A stretch of 64,000 nt of DNA, from NCBI GenBank assembly GCA_000333855.2, contig CM007320.1, positions 1,401,419 through 1,465,418 of the forward strand, read 5' to 3'. A model generated the notes under the pieces. That model worked only from the letters and a program-made list of their open reading frames with translations. It ran no database searches and had not been told where the DNA came from. This document shows positions 20,968-31,500 of this stretch, piece after piece. The DNA is from Endotrypanum monterogeii. Taxonomy: Eukaryota; Euglenozoa; Kinetoplastea; Trypanosomatida; Trypanosomatidae. The number at the start of each line of letters is the position of its first letter. The first letter of the stretch is position 1. A program made the translations under genes and the position numbers.

Positions 20968-21916
20968 AATTGGTGTTCTTATCAACGTGAGGGGGGACAC
21001 TGAGTTTCAATTGTGATGAAAAACAAAAGACCACTTAAGGTGTTTGATTCGAGACTCAATTTGATGTGAGAGAAGAAAGGGAAAGTCGAAATTTCTTTCA
21101 AATGTCGCCTGAATGAAGAAAAGAGAAACCACATCTATGCACAGCTAAATTCTTTGCTGGCAAAGGAGGGCACAGAGCCCACCCATCAGAGTGCTCTCCA
21201 GATATACGCAAATCCCAGGCACTTGCTACTGTTGTGCCCCCCCCCCCCCCCGATAAAAAAAAAAAAAAGTGTTTGTCCAGTGCTTCGAAATTCTTCAAGC
21301 CATGGGGAAAGACTTTTGATCTATTGAAATGCAGCCCTCCCCTTCTCCAAGCGATTCCAAATTATTTGAGCTTTGAAAAGAAAAGAAACTCTTCTTGCAG
21401 GATCCCACGCCGCACTTCGAGAGTGTGGTGGACTTGGTTGGGCCCACCTGGCTACAAGCAAAATATATACTACCTCCTTTATTTTCTATACATCAGCCAG
21501 TTCTCCAGAACTGGAAAACTGACGGACTTGTGTTTCAGGAAGTCTCCAATCTCACGTTGAGAAGGGGAAGCAATGCAACTCACAATATTCAAAGGGTTAA
21601 CGTGAAGAAATGTACATTCTCCCAACGCGAAAAAGCCACTACTTCCGTTTTACTCCCACTTATTTAAATAGGGCCGCTACTCACCTTTGGCTCTGAGGAA
21701 TTCTCCTTCCACGTATCATCCATTTACAACATCGACCCCAGAAAAGAGTTTAGTTCTCAAAACCGGCTTCTCATGGTGATTCGCAATCATTACTCGTCAT
21801 ACTTTTTCTTCACCGAACCTACTCCTTTTTTTTCATGTAGGGTATGCTTCATTTTTTTCTCTTTCTGCAAAATAAAAAAAACGGAAATTGAAACGATTGG
21901 TTAATACCCTTTAGCA
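20968..21916. promoter_or_regulatory. Divergent strand-switch region, probable transcription start region
   Basis: Genes to the left run on the minus strand and genes to the right on the plus strand, so transcription must diverge from this ~950 bp. No coding frame here has family character. It contains a C-run immediately followed by an A-run (21237-21266) and T- and A-runs at 21827 and 21875. In trypanosomatids such regions are broad polymerase II initiation zones marked by histone variants, without TATA boxes. Exact start sites cannot be read from sequence. Confidence 0.85.
21237..21266. repeat. C-run joined to A-run in the strand-switch region
   Basis: About 14-15 C residues followed, after GAT, by about 14 A residues. 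It is the most extreme homopolymer pair inside the divergent region. Confidence 0.85.
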
Positions 21917-22855
21917 ATGAGGACGATTTTGAATAGAGCGCCTCTCCCTCTGATACTTGGCGGAAGCAATGTGCTGTGTTTCCAGCTACGGTGGTATCTT
22001 CTCAGAAATGACAAGAAGGAAAATGAAGAACTGAAGGAAATTGAATTTTCACCAACTTTTGAGCGAGACCGAATGCCCCAAGGGGAGGGAGGCCACGATT
22101 TACTTGAACTTTCGACCAGCAGCTCGCAGCTAGTCGAACCTCTATCGAAAGGTCTCATGAACACATTGGAGGAAACCCCGTACAGGGTCAGCTGGTATGA
22201 TTTTCAAGCCGTGAGCCCTGCGAAACGCTTCACATACTGGGTATATCGCCGCCTGCGAGATCTCCCACCCGAATGGCAAGATTATTATCGACGTATGGTG
22301 TATCAAGAGATCAGAGCCAGTCAGTATGTAAACCAAACGTGGGATTGTTTCATGATGGTAGTGGATGGCTATCGCAAAGCGAAATGGGTTCTTCGGAAGT
22401 ATGGTGTAGTAGTCGACGAGAGTCTTATTCCGAAGCCTTATAATAATTTCTGGGAGGAAACCACACACGAGGAGCGTGTTTGGGCTCATCGGCGCTCCCA
22501 TCAAATGAAAGAACTTCAGGCGCTCCAGCGCGATGACGACGAGGTAGTTTTTGGGGCAAATATGATGAATAGGAACGAGGTCTCATATTCCTCGATGAAG
22601 AACCTCCAGACTGGAATGCAGGGTGGAACGCCCGTTCACGCTCATGATCTGCCTGCACCAAAAGAATCTGAGCTAAAAATGACACGCCAAGATGAGGAAA
22701 TGAGCAGCGCCCTCATGTCGAGTATCGAAGATGACAAACTGTGGAACCCAGTGCTACGATCACGGTTACATACGCAACGTCAACGAGCCGAAGCGGAATT
22801 GTACAGCTTCGAAGATGATGATGATGATGATATCGCTAAAAGCAAGGGAACGTAA
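21917..22855 (+). CDS. Probable mitochondrial protein, unknown family (312 aa)
   Basis: The start MRTILNRAPLPLILGGSNVL is basic and hydrophobic without acids, consistent with mitochondrial import; CCCTTTAG lies two bases before the ATG, a good splice acceptor. The middle (YRVSWYDFQAVSPAKRFTYW, then YRRMVYQEIRASQYVNQTWD) is rich in Tyr, Trp and Arg; the C-terminal third is acidic and ends in a run of six Asp residues. Aromatic/basic cores with acidic tails are common in trypanosomatid mitoribosomal and RNA-processing proteins, but I cannot name a family. First gene of the plus-strand array. Codon use is fairly AT-rich, like its neighbours across the strand switch. Confidence 0.8.
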   Translation: MRTILNRAPLPLILGGSNVLCFQLRWYLLRNDKKENEELKEIEFSPTFERDRMPQGEGGHDLLELSTSSSQLVEPLSKGLMNTLEETPYRVSWYDFQAVSPAKRFTYWVYRRLRDLPPEWQDYYRRMVYQEIRASQYVNQTWDCFMMVVDGYRKAKWVLRKYGVVVDESLIPKPYNNFWEETTHEERVWAHRRSHQMKELQALQRDDDEVVFGANMMNRNEVSYSSMKNLQTGMQGGTPVHAHDLPAPKESELKMTRQDEEMSSALMSSIEDDKLWNPVLRSRLHTQRQRAEAELYSFEDDDDDDIAKSKGT

Positions 22856-23021
22856 GCACCACTAAATCATCTACTTCTATTCAGTTGCCTTTTTTTTTTC
22901 AGCTTCGCTCACCGCAAAATTCTAGTGATAAGAAAAGAAATAGTCTCGAGCTGGACTGTCCGTAGTCTGTCTGGTTGCGTTGCCTGATAGTGTGGAGCTA
23001 TTTAAATACACACACACACAC

Positions 23022-23057
<36 letters not shown>

Positions 23058-23518
23058 NNNNNNNNNNNNNNNNNNNNNNNNNNNNNNNNNNNNNNNNNNN
23101 NNNNNNNNNNNNNNNNNNNNNNNNNNNNNNNNNNNNNNNNNNNNNNNNNNNNNNNNNNNNNNNNNNNNNNNNNNNNNNNNNNNNNNNNNNNNNNNNNNNN
23201 NNNNNNNNNNNNNNNNNNNNNNNNNNNNNNNNNNNNNNNNNNNNNNNNNNNNNNNNNNNNNNNNNNNNNNNNNNNNNNNNNNNNNNNNNNNNNNNNNNNN
23301 NNNNNNNNNNNNNNNNNNNNNNNNNNNNNNNNNNNNNNNNNNNNNNNNNNNNNNNNNNNNNNNNNNNNNNNNNNNNNNNNNNNNNNNNNNNNNNNNNNNN
23401 NNNNNNNNNNNNNNNNNNNNNNNNNNNNNNNNNNNNNNNNNNNNNNNNNNNNNNNNNNNNNNNNNNNNNNNNNNNNNNNNNNNNNNNNNNNNNNNNNNNN
23501 NNNNNNNNNNNNNNNNNN

Positions 23519-23562
<44 letters not shown>

Positions 23563-23804
23563 CGTTTTTACATGATGTCTTTGTGTCCTATCACCTTCAC
23601 CTAATCTTACCTGACGTCCTGACGTTTCTAGAAGGTGTTCGAAGGCTGGACTTTTGCAATATCTCGGAAAAGTTTTTGTCTCTTCCCCTTCCCCTCCTGA
23701 TTCAACCATGACTGCAAGCAAGTATTCACAGAAAGACAGCATCTACTGGTGACTTTCTCAACACGCATATTATTATTATATTCACTTTTTTCTTCTTATG
23801 AAAG
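22856..23804. other. Intergenic region with TA-flanked gap
   Basis: CA/TA microsatellite broken by Ns at 23058-23518, then pyrimidine-rich sequence leading to the calmodulin-like gene. No gene seen in the resolved parts. Confidence 0.6.
22998..23559. repeat. CA/TA microsatellite with 461-base N gap
   Basis: CA repeat, then TA repeat, then Ns (23058-23518), then TA repeat. The gap is almost certainly an unresolved TA tract. Confidence 0.8.
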
Positions 23805-24272
23805 ATGGCAGACCTTCTTTCTCTTCAGCAAATTACTGAGCTCAAAGAAGCCTTTGTTGCATTTGATACGGATTGCGATGGTAGCATTACCGTAGAGGAC
23901 TTGGCGAAGGCTTTTGATTCTATTGGCCACAAAGTGTCAAATAAAAAACTGCAGTCTATTTTAGCTGAAGCCGATGTAGACTCCAACGGAGTGATTGACT
24001 TTCCTGAGTTTCTCACATTAGTTGCTACAAAGCTCAACGATCCGGAGGAGAAAGAGCTAGAAATGCGGCGTGCCTTCCGCATGTACGACCTGGGCAACAC
24101 CGGGTTTATCACCGCATCCAATCTACGCTATGTTATGGGCCGCCTTGGTTGTTTCCTGACGACAGAACAAGCGTTTGAAATGATTAGTGAGGCGGACAGT
24201 GATGGCGACGGAAAACTCAACTTTGCCGACTTTTGTCGTGTTATGACTGAAGGGTGGGGTGCAACCGGTTGA
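23805..24272 (+). CDS. Calmodulin-like four-EF-hand protein (155 aa)
   Basis: Calmodulin-like order and spacing: MADLLSLQQITELKEAFVAF, then four loops. Loop 1 (D21-D32, DTDCDGSITVED) and loop 4 (D131-D142, DSDGDGKLNFAD) have Asp rather than Glu at position 12; loop 2 (D57-E68, DVDSNGVIDFPE) is canonical; loop 3 (DLGNTGFITASN, from residue 95) lacks most ligands. Thus up to three sites could bind calcium, one well. True calmodulin is 149 aa and almost invariant across eukaryotes, so this is a diverged relative, centrin- or calmodulin-like, perhaps flagellar. An AG sits immediately before the ATG, and stronger pyrimidine tracts lie further upstream. Confidence 0.92.
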   Translation: MADLLSLQQITELKEAFVAFDTDCDGSITVEDLAKAFDSIGHKVSNKKLQSILAEADVDSNGVIDFPEFLTLVATKLNDPEEKELEMRRAFRMYDLGNTGFITASNLRYVMGRLGCFLTTEQAFEMISEADSDGDGKLNFADFCRVMTEGWGATG

Positions 24273-24864
24273 ATGAGTACGAGAATCATGTATATTATGT
24301 CGTCTTATTACAGATTTTGCAATTTTTTTTTTCATGTAAACAGTTGCTGTTTCTCTGAAAGCCTGGGGCCGTACTTGTCTGACCCTTGTCAGCGTCGTCA
24401 TCTTTTTTTTCATTTTTGCTGATTAAAAAATCACAGGAAAAACATCGAGACTTCATTTTTGATGAAATATCTGTTGATTTTTTGAGAAAAACAACACACA
24501 AAAAAAAAAGAATGTTCTCGGTACGAACCGTTTTCACGCGTTGTGTTTTGCTTCGGCGAGTTTACTCCCGCGGAAATATGTGTAAGAGGTACCCTTATGC
24601 TCATACGTTCATTGAAAAAAAAAGTGTTGTGGTGGTGCGACTTGTTGCAATCGCTAGCTCCTTTTACTCTGTTTTATACATACATATAAATATATATATA
24701 TATATATATTTATATGTGTGTGTGTATATGTATATGTATATAAATTAGCAATTTCTCTCAAAAACAGAGCACACACCTTTACTTTACCCTATGAACCCCC
24801 GGTTCTCTTTTATCGAAAAGATACGTGAAATAGATGTATTGCAATTTCCTGCAAAGCGCAAAGA
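24273..24864. other. Intergenic region with TA/TG tract
   Basis: T-runs at 24322 and 24403, an A-run at 24500, and a TA/TG tract at 24687-24743 ahead of the kinase gene. No gene. Confidence 0.6.
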
Positions 24865-27798
24865 ATGAACACCGCGGCAGTGAGCGTGGCAATCGAAAAA
24901 TATGATATTCACGATGTTTTTCTGGCGTTGAGCGTCCTACGAAAGCTACCCGAGTACACAACAGAGCTGGAGGAAGGCTCCACTGAAGTATCCTACCAAA
25001 TCATCTACAATTCGATTACTACTGCTCGCTGGTACTGCCGACGTTACTCCCGTTATGGGGAATTCGTTCGTTTGCTTAACACATACGTGGAGTACAACAG
25101 TCTAAATTCCTACAATACTGCTCTCGAAGTGGCGAAAAAAATTGCTGCATATGCTTCCGAAGTTCAGATCCCACATCTGCAGCAACGAATGCCGCTCCTC
25201 CTCGTTGCATTTCTTCTTGTTGCATTTATTTGCTCCGTAGTGACAGTGATTCTTATTGGCTCTGGGGAGAGATGCTGTCAAAAAAGGGAGATATCTGCGC
25301 TGCTGCTCAGTTCGGCCAGTGTTGTGTGTTTGTGCGTTCTTTTTCAACAAATCAACACTTCACTCAAATTGTGCGAATACAGAAGAAACCAGCTGCTTGT
25401 TGACCGAATGGTACGGATAGCCTGTGCGAAAGCTGACCAAGTGGATATCCGCAGTCACCCGCTGTCACAATGCGTTGGCCGAAAGGAGCGCGTAGCAGTG
25501 GAAGACACCGATTCATTTCTTCTGGACGGTGAAACAGCGCATCGTAATCGGAAGGCTATTTCAATGCTTCTAACGGAAGCAGTCGAGGACGAGGGGACTG
25601 TGGTTTTGCGATGCCGGGGACTTCCTCCAGCTATGATCGGCCTTAGCGCTATCTATCGACATACAATCATTGTCATGACAGACTTCGATGGGAAGGTTGT
25701 TATGTGGAGTGATGGCGCAGCTACCTGCTTCGGTTTCAGTGCACGAGATGCTGAAGGAAGCAATATAAATTCTCTTCTTTATGGCGAGCGGTCTGTAGAG
25801 CTCTACACAACAATGACTGAAGCAGCTGTGAAGAACCTGGACCTTTCCGAAAAAGTATTAACTCTGGCGCATATGAGTCTGGGCAGTGTTTCCATCAGTG
25901 CAACAGTGGTTGTGAGCCGCGAGACCGAGTCCAATCAGCCTGTCGGGTTTACCCTCATCGGGTCAGTACGCTCTGATGAATTGTCGCAGACGCAGGCGGT
26001 TTTGCACTCATTCTTTGTGACTGAGTTGTCTCATTTGCCCATCAAGGACAGTCAATTCAAGCAAATTGTGGACTGTTTGCGGTGGAAAAACCTGCGCGAC
26101 TTCTCGGCGCTTGCGAGAGACTGGAGAAGTGCACACATTCGGCAGCTGCTGTCTGAGGTTATCAAAGGAAGACAGCGCTATGTGAGTGTGGAGGTAGATC
26201 CGAAGGTAACCGAGTTGCCGCCTATCCTCTGCGATGCTGTTGGTGTGACTGCGGTGCTGAACCGCGCTTTTGAGCTCTTCAGCATTAAAATCAGCGTTCG
26301 CGTTGAGCAAAAACGTACGACTAGTGCGGTATACCAGCTCGTTGTTATTTATCGTCATGACACCTTCGAACTCAATCGAAGCAATTTGGTCAGCATCACT
26401 CGCTCTGCAAACGACCTCGGTGGTATTGTGATCGATTCGCCTGGTACACTTAAGCTTTTACTTCCTTTTATGGTAAAGGATGACGCGATTCAGGCCTTGC
26501 GGCCTCAAGGTACTGCTCCGCAGAAACCGATCGGTCATGATCCCCTTATTGTTCTTCTTCTTGAGAAGAATGCGGTGCATCGCCACAATATATCTGCTTC
26601 TATTTGGAACTGTGGCCATTCTTTGCGTTTAGTGGAGAACGTCCGAAAGGCCTTGCAGGCTATTGAAGAATCGACTGACCTCGGGTGCGCTATCGTCGAT
26701 GTCGACGTGAAGGGCTCCGACCGTGTGGTCGAAGCGCTGTTAGCGAAGCGCATTTACATAATCGAAACCTCCGAGGCTTTGGACAGCGTCCCCAAGCGCG
26801 GGGACGCTATTTTGAAAAAGCCGATTTCGAATGAAGCGCTTCGTAAGGAGTTGGGGAGGGCGGCAGACAAGTGCGAAGAGGCGAAGCGTGTCGGTGAAGA
26901 GCTCCTGAAGCGGCAAGAGGTTTTTGGAAAGGTGCGAAACAGCCCCTGGACGCAGGGTCGCCTGCTCGGGCGCGGCGGGTACGCTGCCGTGTATGAGGCG
27001 ACTTCCACCCTGACCGGCGGCAAAATGGCTGTCAAGGTCATATCTGTCTCAGGCAACTTTGAGGAGCGCATCGACGAGTTCATGAACGAAGTAGAAATTC
27101 TGTGCAAGTTGACGCATCCGAACATTATTCACTATTTTTATTGCGAGAGGACAGAGACGACCCTTAACCTATTTATGGCGCTTGCTGATCAGGGCACTGT
27201 GGCTGACCTCCTTAAGCGCTGCCCCCGACTACCGGAAAACCATGTCGCCTCGATCATGAAACAGCTGTTGCAAGCAGTCAACTACTTGCACGAGTGTGGC
27301 ATTATTCACCGAGATATCAAGCCTGGCAACATGCTTATTTCGCAAGGGCAGCTGAAGCTTTCAGACTTCGGGACAGCTACCACAAACGTTCGTGAGGGCA
27401 CAGTTGGCACTATCAGATACATGGCCCCAGAGGTTGTTGACGGTAAGCCAAGCGGTAAGGAGAGCGACATCTGGTCGGTTGGCTGCGTTGTCTGCGAGAG
27501 TTTGCAAATCAAGCGTTCTGGTGGTGGTTTGCTTGGCTATGGTGCCCCCGAAGAGTATCCCAGTGACATCTCTCCTCAGGCGATTGATTTCATCAAGGCT
27601 TGCATGCACAGAAATCCATCGGAGCGTGCAACAGCTGGCACTTTGCTGCTGCATGACTTCATTGTGCACCTCGACCACGAAGTTCCACAGCTAGCTGAAG
27701 TACCAACTGAGGCGGCGCCAAACGACGAGGAAGCGAAGCAACCCAAAGCTGGCAGTGGTTCCAGTGACTCCACTGCCATTAGTTGGTCCTTCGACTAG
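24865..27798 (+). CDS. Membrane PAS / histidine-kinase-like / receiver / STE11-type protein kinase (977 aa)
   Basis: Domain order read from the sequence: N-terminal helical region; two membrane segments (about 112-132 and 145-165); PAS-like domain (about 255-372, IVMTDFDGKVVMWSDGA); H-box-like FFVTELSHLP with His390; degenerate ATPase-like region (about 425-545) lacking a clear N-box Asn; receiver-like domain (about 560-665) with Asp612, Thr635/Ser636 and Lys652-Pro653 in the correct order; then a complete Ser/Thr kinase (about 695-945) with GRGGYAAVYEA, AVKVI, HRDIKPGN (Asp817), DFG (834-836), GTIRYMAPE and SDIWSVGCV. The kinase is closest in style to MAPKKK/STE11. A membrane sensor feeding a MAPK cascade is the inferred role. 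The C-terminal tail is acidic and Ser-rich. It could be mis-annotated elsewhere as simply a protein kinase. Confidence 0.9.
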   Translation: MNTAAVSVAIEKYDIHDVFLALSVLRKLPEYTTELEEGSTEVSYQIIYNSITTARWYCRRYSRYGEFVRLLNTYVEYNSLNSYNTALEVAKKIAAYASEVQIPHLQQRMPLLLVAFLLVAFICSVVTVILIGSGERCCQKREISALLLSSASVVCLCVLFQQINTSLKLCEYRRNQLLVDRMVRIACAKADQVDIRSHPLSQCVGRKERVAVEDTDSFLLDGETAHRNRKAISMLLTEAVEDEGTVVLRCRGLPPAMIGLSAIYRHTIIVMTDFDGKVVMWSDGAATCFGFSARDAEGSNINSLLYGERSVELYTTMTEAAVKNLDLSEKVLTLAHMSLGSVSISATVVVSRETESNQPVGFTLIGSVRSDELSQTQAVLHSFFVTELSHLPIKDSQFKQIVDCLRWKNLRDFSALARDWRSAHIRQLLSEVIKGRQRYVSVEVDPKVTELPPILCDAVGVTAVLNRAFELFSIKISVRVEQKRTTSAVYQLVVIYRHDTFELNRSNLVSITRSANDLGGIVIDSPGTLKLLLPFMVKDDAIQALRPQGTAPQKPIGHDPLIVLLLEKNAVHRHNISASIWNCGHSLRLVENVRKALQAIEESTDLGCAIVDVDVKGSDRVVEALLAKRIYIIETSEALDSVPKRGDAILKKPISNEALRKELGRAADKCEEAKRVGEELLKRQEVFGKVRNSPWTQGRLLGRGGYAAVYEATSTLTGGKMAVKVISVSGNFEERIDEFMNEVEILCKLTHPNIIHYFYCERTETTLNLFMALADQGTVADLLKRCPRLPENHVASIMKQLLQAVNYLHECGIIHRDIKPGNMLISQGQLKLSDFGTATTNVREGTVGTIRYMAPEVVDGKPSGKESDIWSVGCVVCESLQIKRSGGGLLGYGAPEEYPSDISPQAIDFIKACMHRNPSERATAGTLLLHDFIVHLDHEVPQLAEVPTEAAPNDEEAKQPKAGSGSSDSTAISWSFD

Positions 27799-28552
27799 TC
27801 TCGATATATTTTTTCTCAGCCTACTCTTATTCTCACTATTGCTCTGGCTCTATTTGTTTCTATATACTTGTTTTTTTTTGTTAGGTGTGCAAAGTTTTGC
27901 TGTACCGCCGTCTCTTCTTTTTCACTCCCTAAAGATTTATCGCTGTTGGCCTACAAGGTAGATGGCACACGCACATCTGCGCACAGAGATGTCAAACCAC
28001 TGTGAGTTTTGTGTTGGTAGCGACGACAAGAGAAAAGTAAGCAAAAAGATATTCTGCTCCTCACCTTTTCCGAGACATTTCCTGGTAGCATTCGTATGAG
28101 ACTAGTTTTGCTCTTTTACTGCCTTTTTTTTCCCATCTGGAAAGCTGCGGCAATAGTATTTCAATAAACTGCGGCAGCGGTGGGGAAAAAAGAGTGCCAG
28201 GTGACTGCCTCCGTGCCCTCTTTCTGTGACGGAGAGGGGACATCGAGTTTGGAAGGCTCTGCTCATTTGTCTTCCTTATCGACGTCTTTGTATCCCACAC
28301 TGTACCACTCGGAATTCGATCGAATGAATCTCCACCTCTGATGCTTACACCAACCGCCCCTCATTTCTGACTGACCGTCTCGCTTTCTTTTCACTCCGTT
28401 CCATTCTGGTATCTTTTTTTTTTTTTCGTGCAGCCCTTTTGAAAAGTGTTGTCTGCGTCGACCACCTGTCCTCACCTACTCGCCCATTTCCGTTCCGTCC
28501 CCTCCGTTGATCTTATTGGCACCGTCGCAACATTGTTCCTCTCTGTCGAAGA
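27799..28552. other. Intergenic pyrimidine-rich region
   Basis: Pyrimidine-rich, with T-runs near 27870, 28120 and 28412 and the acceptor TGTCGAAG just before the next ATG. No gene seen. Confidence 0.6.
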
Positions 28553-31500
28553 ATGATGGAGGGGCATCCAGCACCGACAGCGCAAGGTAGCTCTCCGAAC
28601 CTCAGCACATCGCTGCAGGAGGCTTTCCTGCGTTATGATTCAAAAGAATGGCGGCATTGCGTCAACGGGCCGGCGATAGAGGAAGCACGTCCCCTGCTGA
28701 GGAATCAGTATTTTAATATGGACTACCTTTCCATGTGGAAACCGTCGCTGCTCACATCTCTCGGCGAGGCACGCCATCGAGCTGTGTACGTGAACGAGTA
28801 TCATGTGCTTTTGTGCAGTCGTCGACTTGTTTTGGTCAATAGAAAAGGCCGCCACATCGTCTTTCTTCCCTTTTCTGACTCACTATACGATGCCTATGCA
28901 GAAAGGATCTCCGAGACGTGCACTCTAGTGCTCGCCGCCGTAGCATCTGGCGTCCACGTTATCATCGTTCGGGACTCTGAGGGCGAGAGAGTGGATACGC
29001 TGCAAAGCGTCTTCTGCGCTACCGCGTCTGCGGTCGCCTGCATTCACCACCTCGAGAAGAATCTCTACTGTTTATGCTGCGAGAACTGCAGTGTGGAGAG
29101 TTTGGCCGTCACGCTCGAGAACGCTCACTCACTGCAACCAGTGCTGCACGCAGATGTTTTGTCCAGTGGAAATGGCTGGTTCCAGTCGGCCCGTGACTAC
29201 TACTCACGGAAGAAGTACGTACACAGCTTTTTCGATCGGCACAGAGGCTTTCTCCTGATGCTGTCAAGCCGGGATGTGTCTTTGTGGGAGCTCAGCGACA
29301 ACAGCCATTTGCAGTTGGAGTGCTCCGCGATTCTTCCCCGAGAGCCAGTCGTGGCAATTGTGCCTCCCCTGCAGGATGGGTATGAGGCGGCGGAGGCAGC
29401 GTTACTCGTGACCGGCAGCGGTGGTCGTATTCCGGTGCGTTTAGCCCGAATACCAGACAAGCGCGGCCACTCGCGGTCGCTCACCGTTGGTGAGCTACGG
29501 CCTCTTCCGAGCGGAGTGACGAGCACGGTGATTTCACTGGCATGTGCGTGTGACTCGTCGCTGCTCTTGGTGGACCAGGCTACTTCGTCCCTGCTTCTCG
29601 TGACGCGCTGCGAGCCGTTTTGCGAAGCACCTGCAAGTGCCACTACGCACGTGGTCACGCAGCACTTCTTGGGCAAACCCATTTGTGGTGTCGGGGTCGA
29701 GAAGAACGTCCGCGATGGTGGAAGTTTCCTGACTTTTTTTTTATACTGCGGGGACTCGACGATTGTACGTCTCGGTCGCATGCCTCGTGGTCAACTACTA
29801 CAGAGAAGGTTTGCAGATTCCGTGTCAGGCGGAATCGCTGCGCTCAGCGCGCTCGAGCCCCCGACACGAGTCGATCTTCTTCTTGATAGTACTCTGAATG
29901 GCCTTCCGATCTCGTCTCTTTCTCAAGCCCTCGACCTTCTTCTTCGCCCGCAGGTGGTAGCTGTGGGCACGGTGCGCCTCTCCGATGGAGCACGTGGAAT
30001 CGTTCAACACACAATGCGAGGTTTAAGAGAGCTCTCTCGGTTGTGCTCGTCGTTTCACTATTGGCGTTTGACAGAGGAGCTGAGGCAGTGGAGATGTAGG
30101 CTTGAGAAGAGTTGTACAATACTCACCGAGGTGCTGAACCGTGGCGGTTGGTTGGACTGCCCCACACGTCAGAGGTTGGTGTGGGACGATGGCGTCTTTC
30201 TTCGAGCTGAGGGCATTGTGACCGATGCAACTGCTGCCAATGCCCAGGCAGAGGTCCTGGAGCTGCTGCTTTCTTCGCTAAGGCACGCTACGACGATTGC
30301 GTGGCTTTACGAATTGCACCTGGAGGCCGGCGTTACTTATCGATTTCCCGGTAAACTGGAAGATCTCCTGTGGAGGAGCGATCCAATAACGGTCCAGGTT
30401 TCTTTGTGCATGGATCTATTGGCAAGGCGAAAGAAAGAAGTTGCGGAGCAGCTGTTGCAGAAGGAGCACGTGCTGCCAAAGCACTGCCGCCTCGCCGCTA
30501 CTCTGCTGTCACTGGTGTCAGACAAGTTGCTCGAACCTGTCATGACATACACGCGGCAGCATATCCTCGACCTCGTGCAGCATGACCTTCTCTCGTATAC
30601 GGCGGAGCTTCTCGAGTTGAACTTTCCCACCTCGCATCCTCGCACCCGTCTTTTGGTTTACCGCTACCCACACGATCACAGCGTCTCTTCTCAGATCTTG
30701 TCGGCCGTCGAGAGCATTTCATCGACCAGCGAGCTGTACAGCACACTGGTGACCGTTCTCGACGATGCAGTGTGTGATGGCGAGCTTCGCTCTGTCTTGC
30801 TCGATTGGATGGAACGCCACACACTCGCTGACCACCGTATTTTGACGTTTGCGAAAGTCGTAGTGGACATGGGGCTCTGCGTCGACCCGGCGCACACCTT
30901 GGCAGGTCGCTTCTTTTCGTCAGTCAAACTGCAGGCGGGTGGAGGCTCGCAACAGGCAGCGCTGCGGTTTGCCGAACTGGCGCGTAGTGATCTATCTGTG
31001 CCCCTTAGCGGGCGACTACTTGCTATTGAGCACTCCATCGCCGCGGCACCGTCAGATGACGGCCAACTAATTCACTTCCTGTTGCTCCTCCAGCAGCAGT
31101 TAGCGAGTCTCATCACTAAGCACCTCACAGTCGGTAAGGATCTCGTGCTTCCGCGAGCGACCGTGGAGACAGATCTGCAGGCGTTGCAGGATCACTACGT
31201 TGGCGAGAACTCGCTTTTTGAATTAGCTGGGCGCTACAGGGTCTTGGGTGGCTGCAGCATTCAGCTTGACCTGCTGAAGACTCACACGCATCCTTCAGAG
31301 CCCCTTCTTGCTGATGCGCTCACCGGAGTGCTAATGTTTCTAAAAGCAGTGGGGTTGTCCGCGCCACAGGCAGTGCAGCGTGCTCTGCAGGAATATCTCG
31401 GCACTTTCCAGGCCCAGTTGCCCCTCTTCCCCTTGCTCGAGTTTCTTGCCTTCGATGGCCAATCCCCAGCCGAGGCAATGGACGAACTTGAAAAGGGTGG

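Noticed and set aside
20302..21000. Longer Nudix start at 21000
   Set aside because: The codon there is GTG; the first ATG (20967) is preferred, although extra residues upstream are in frame.
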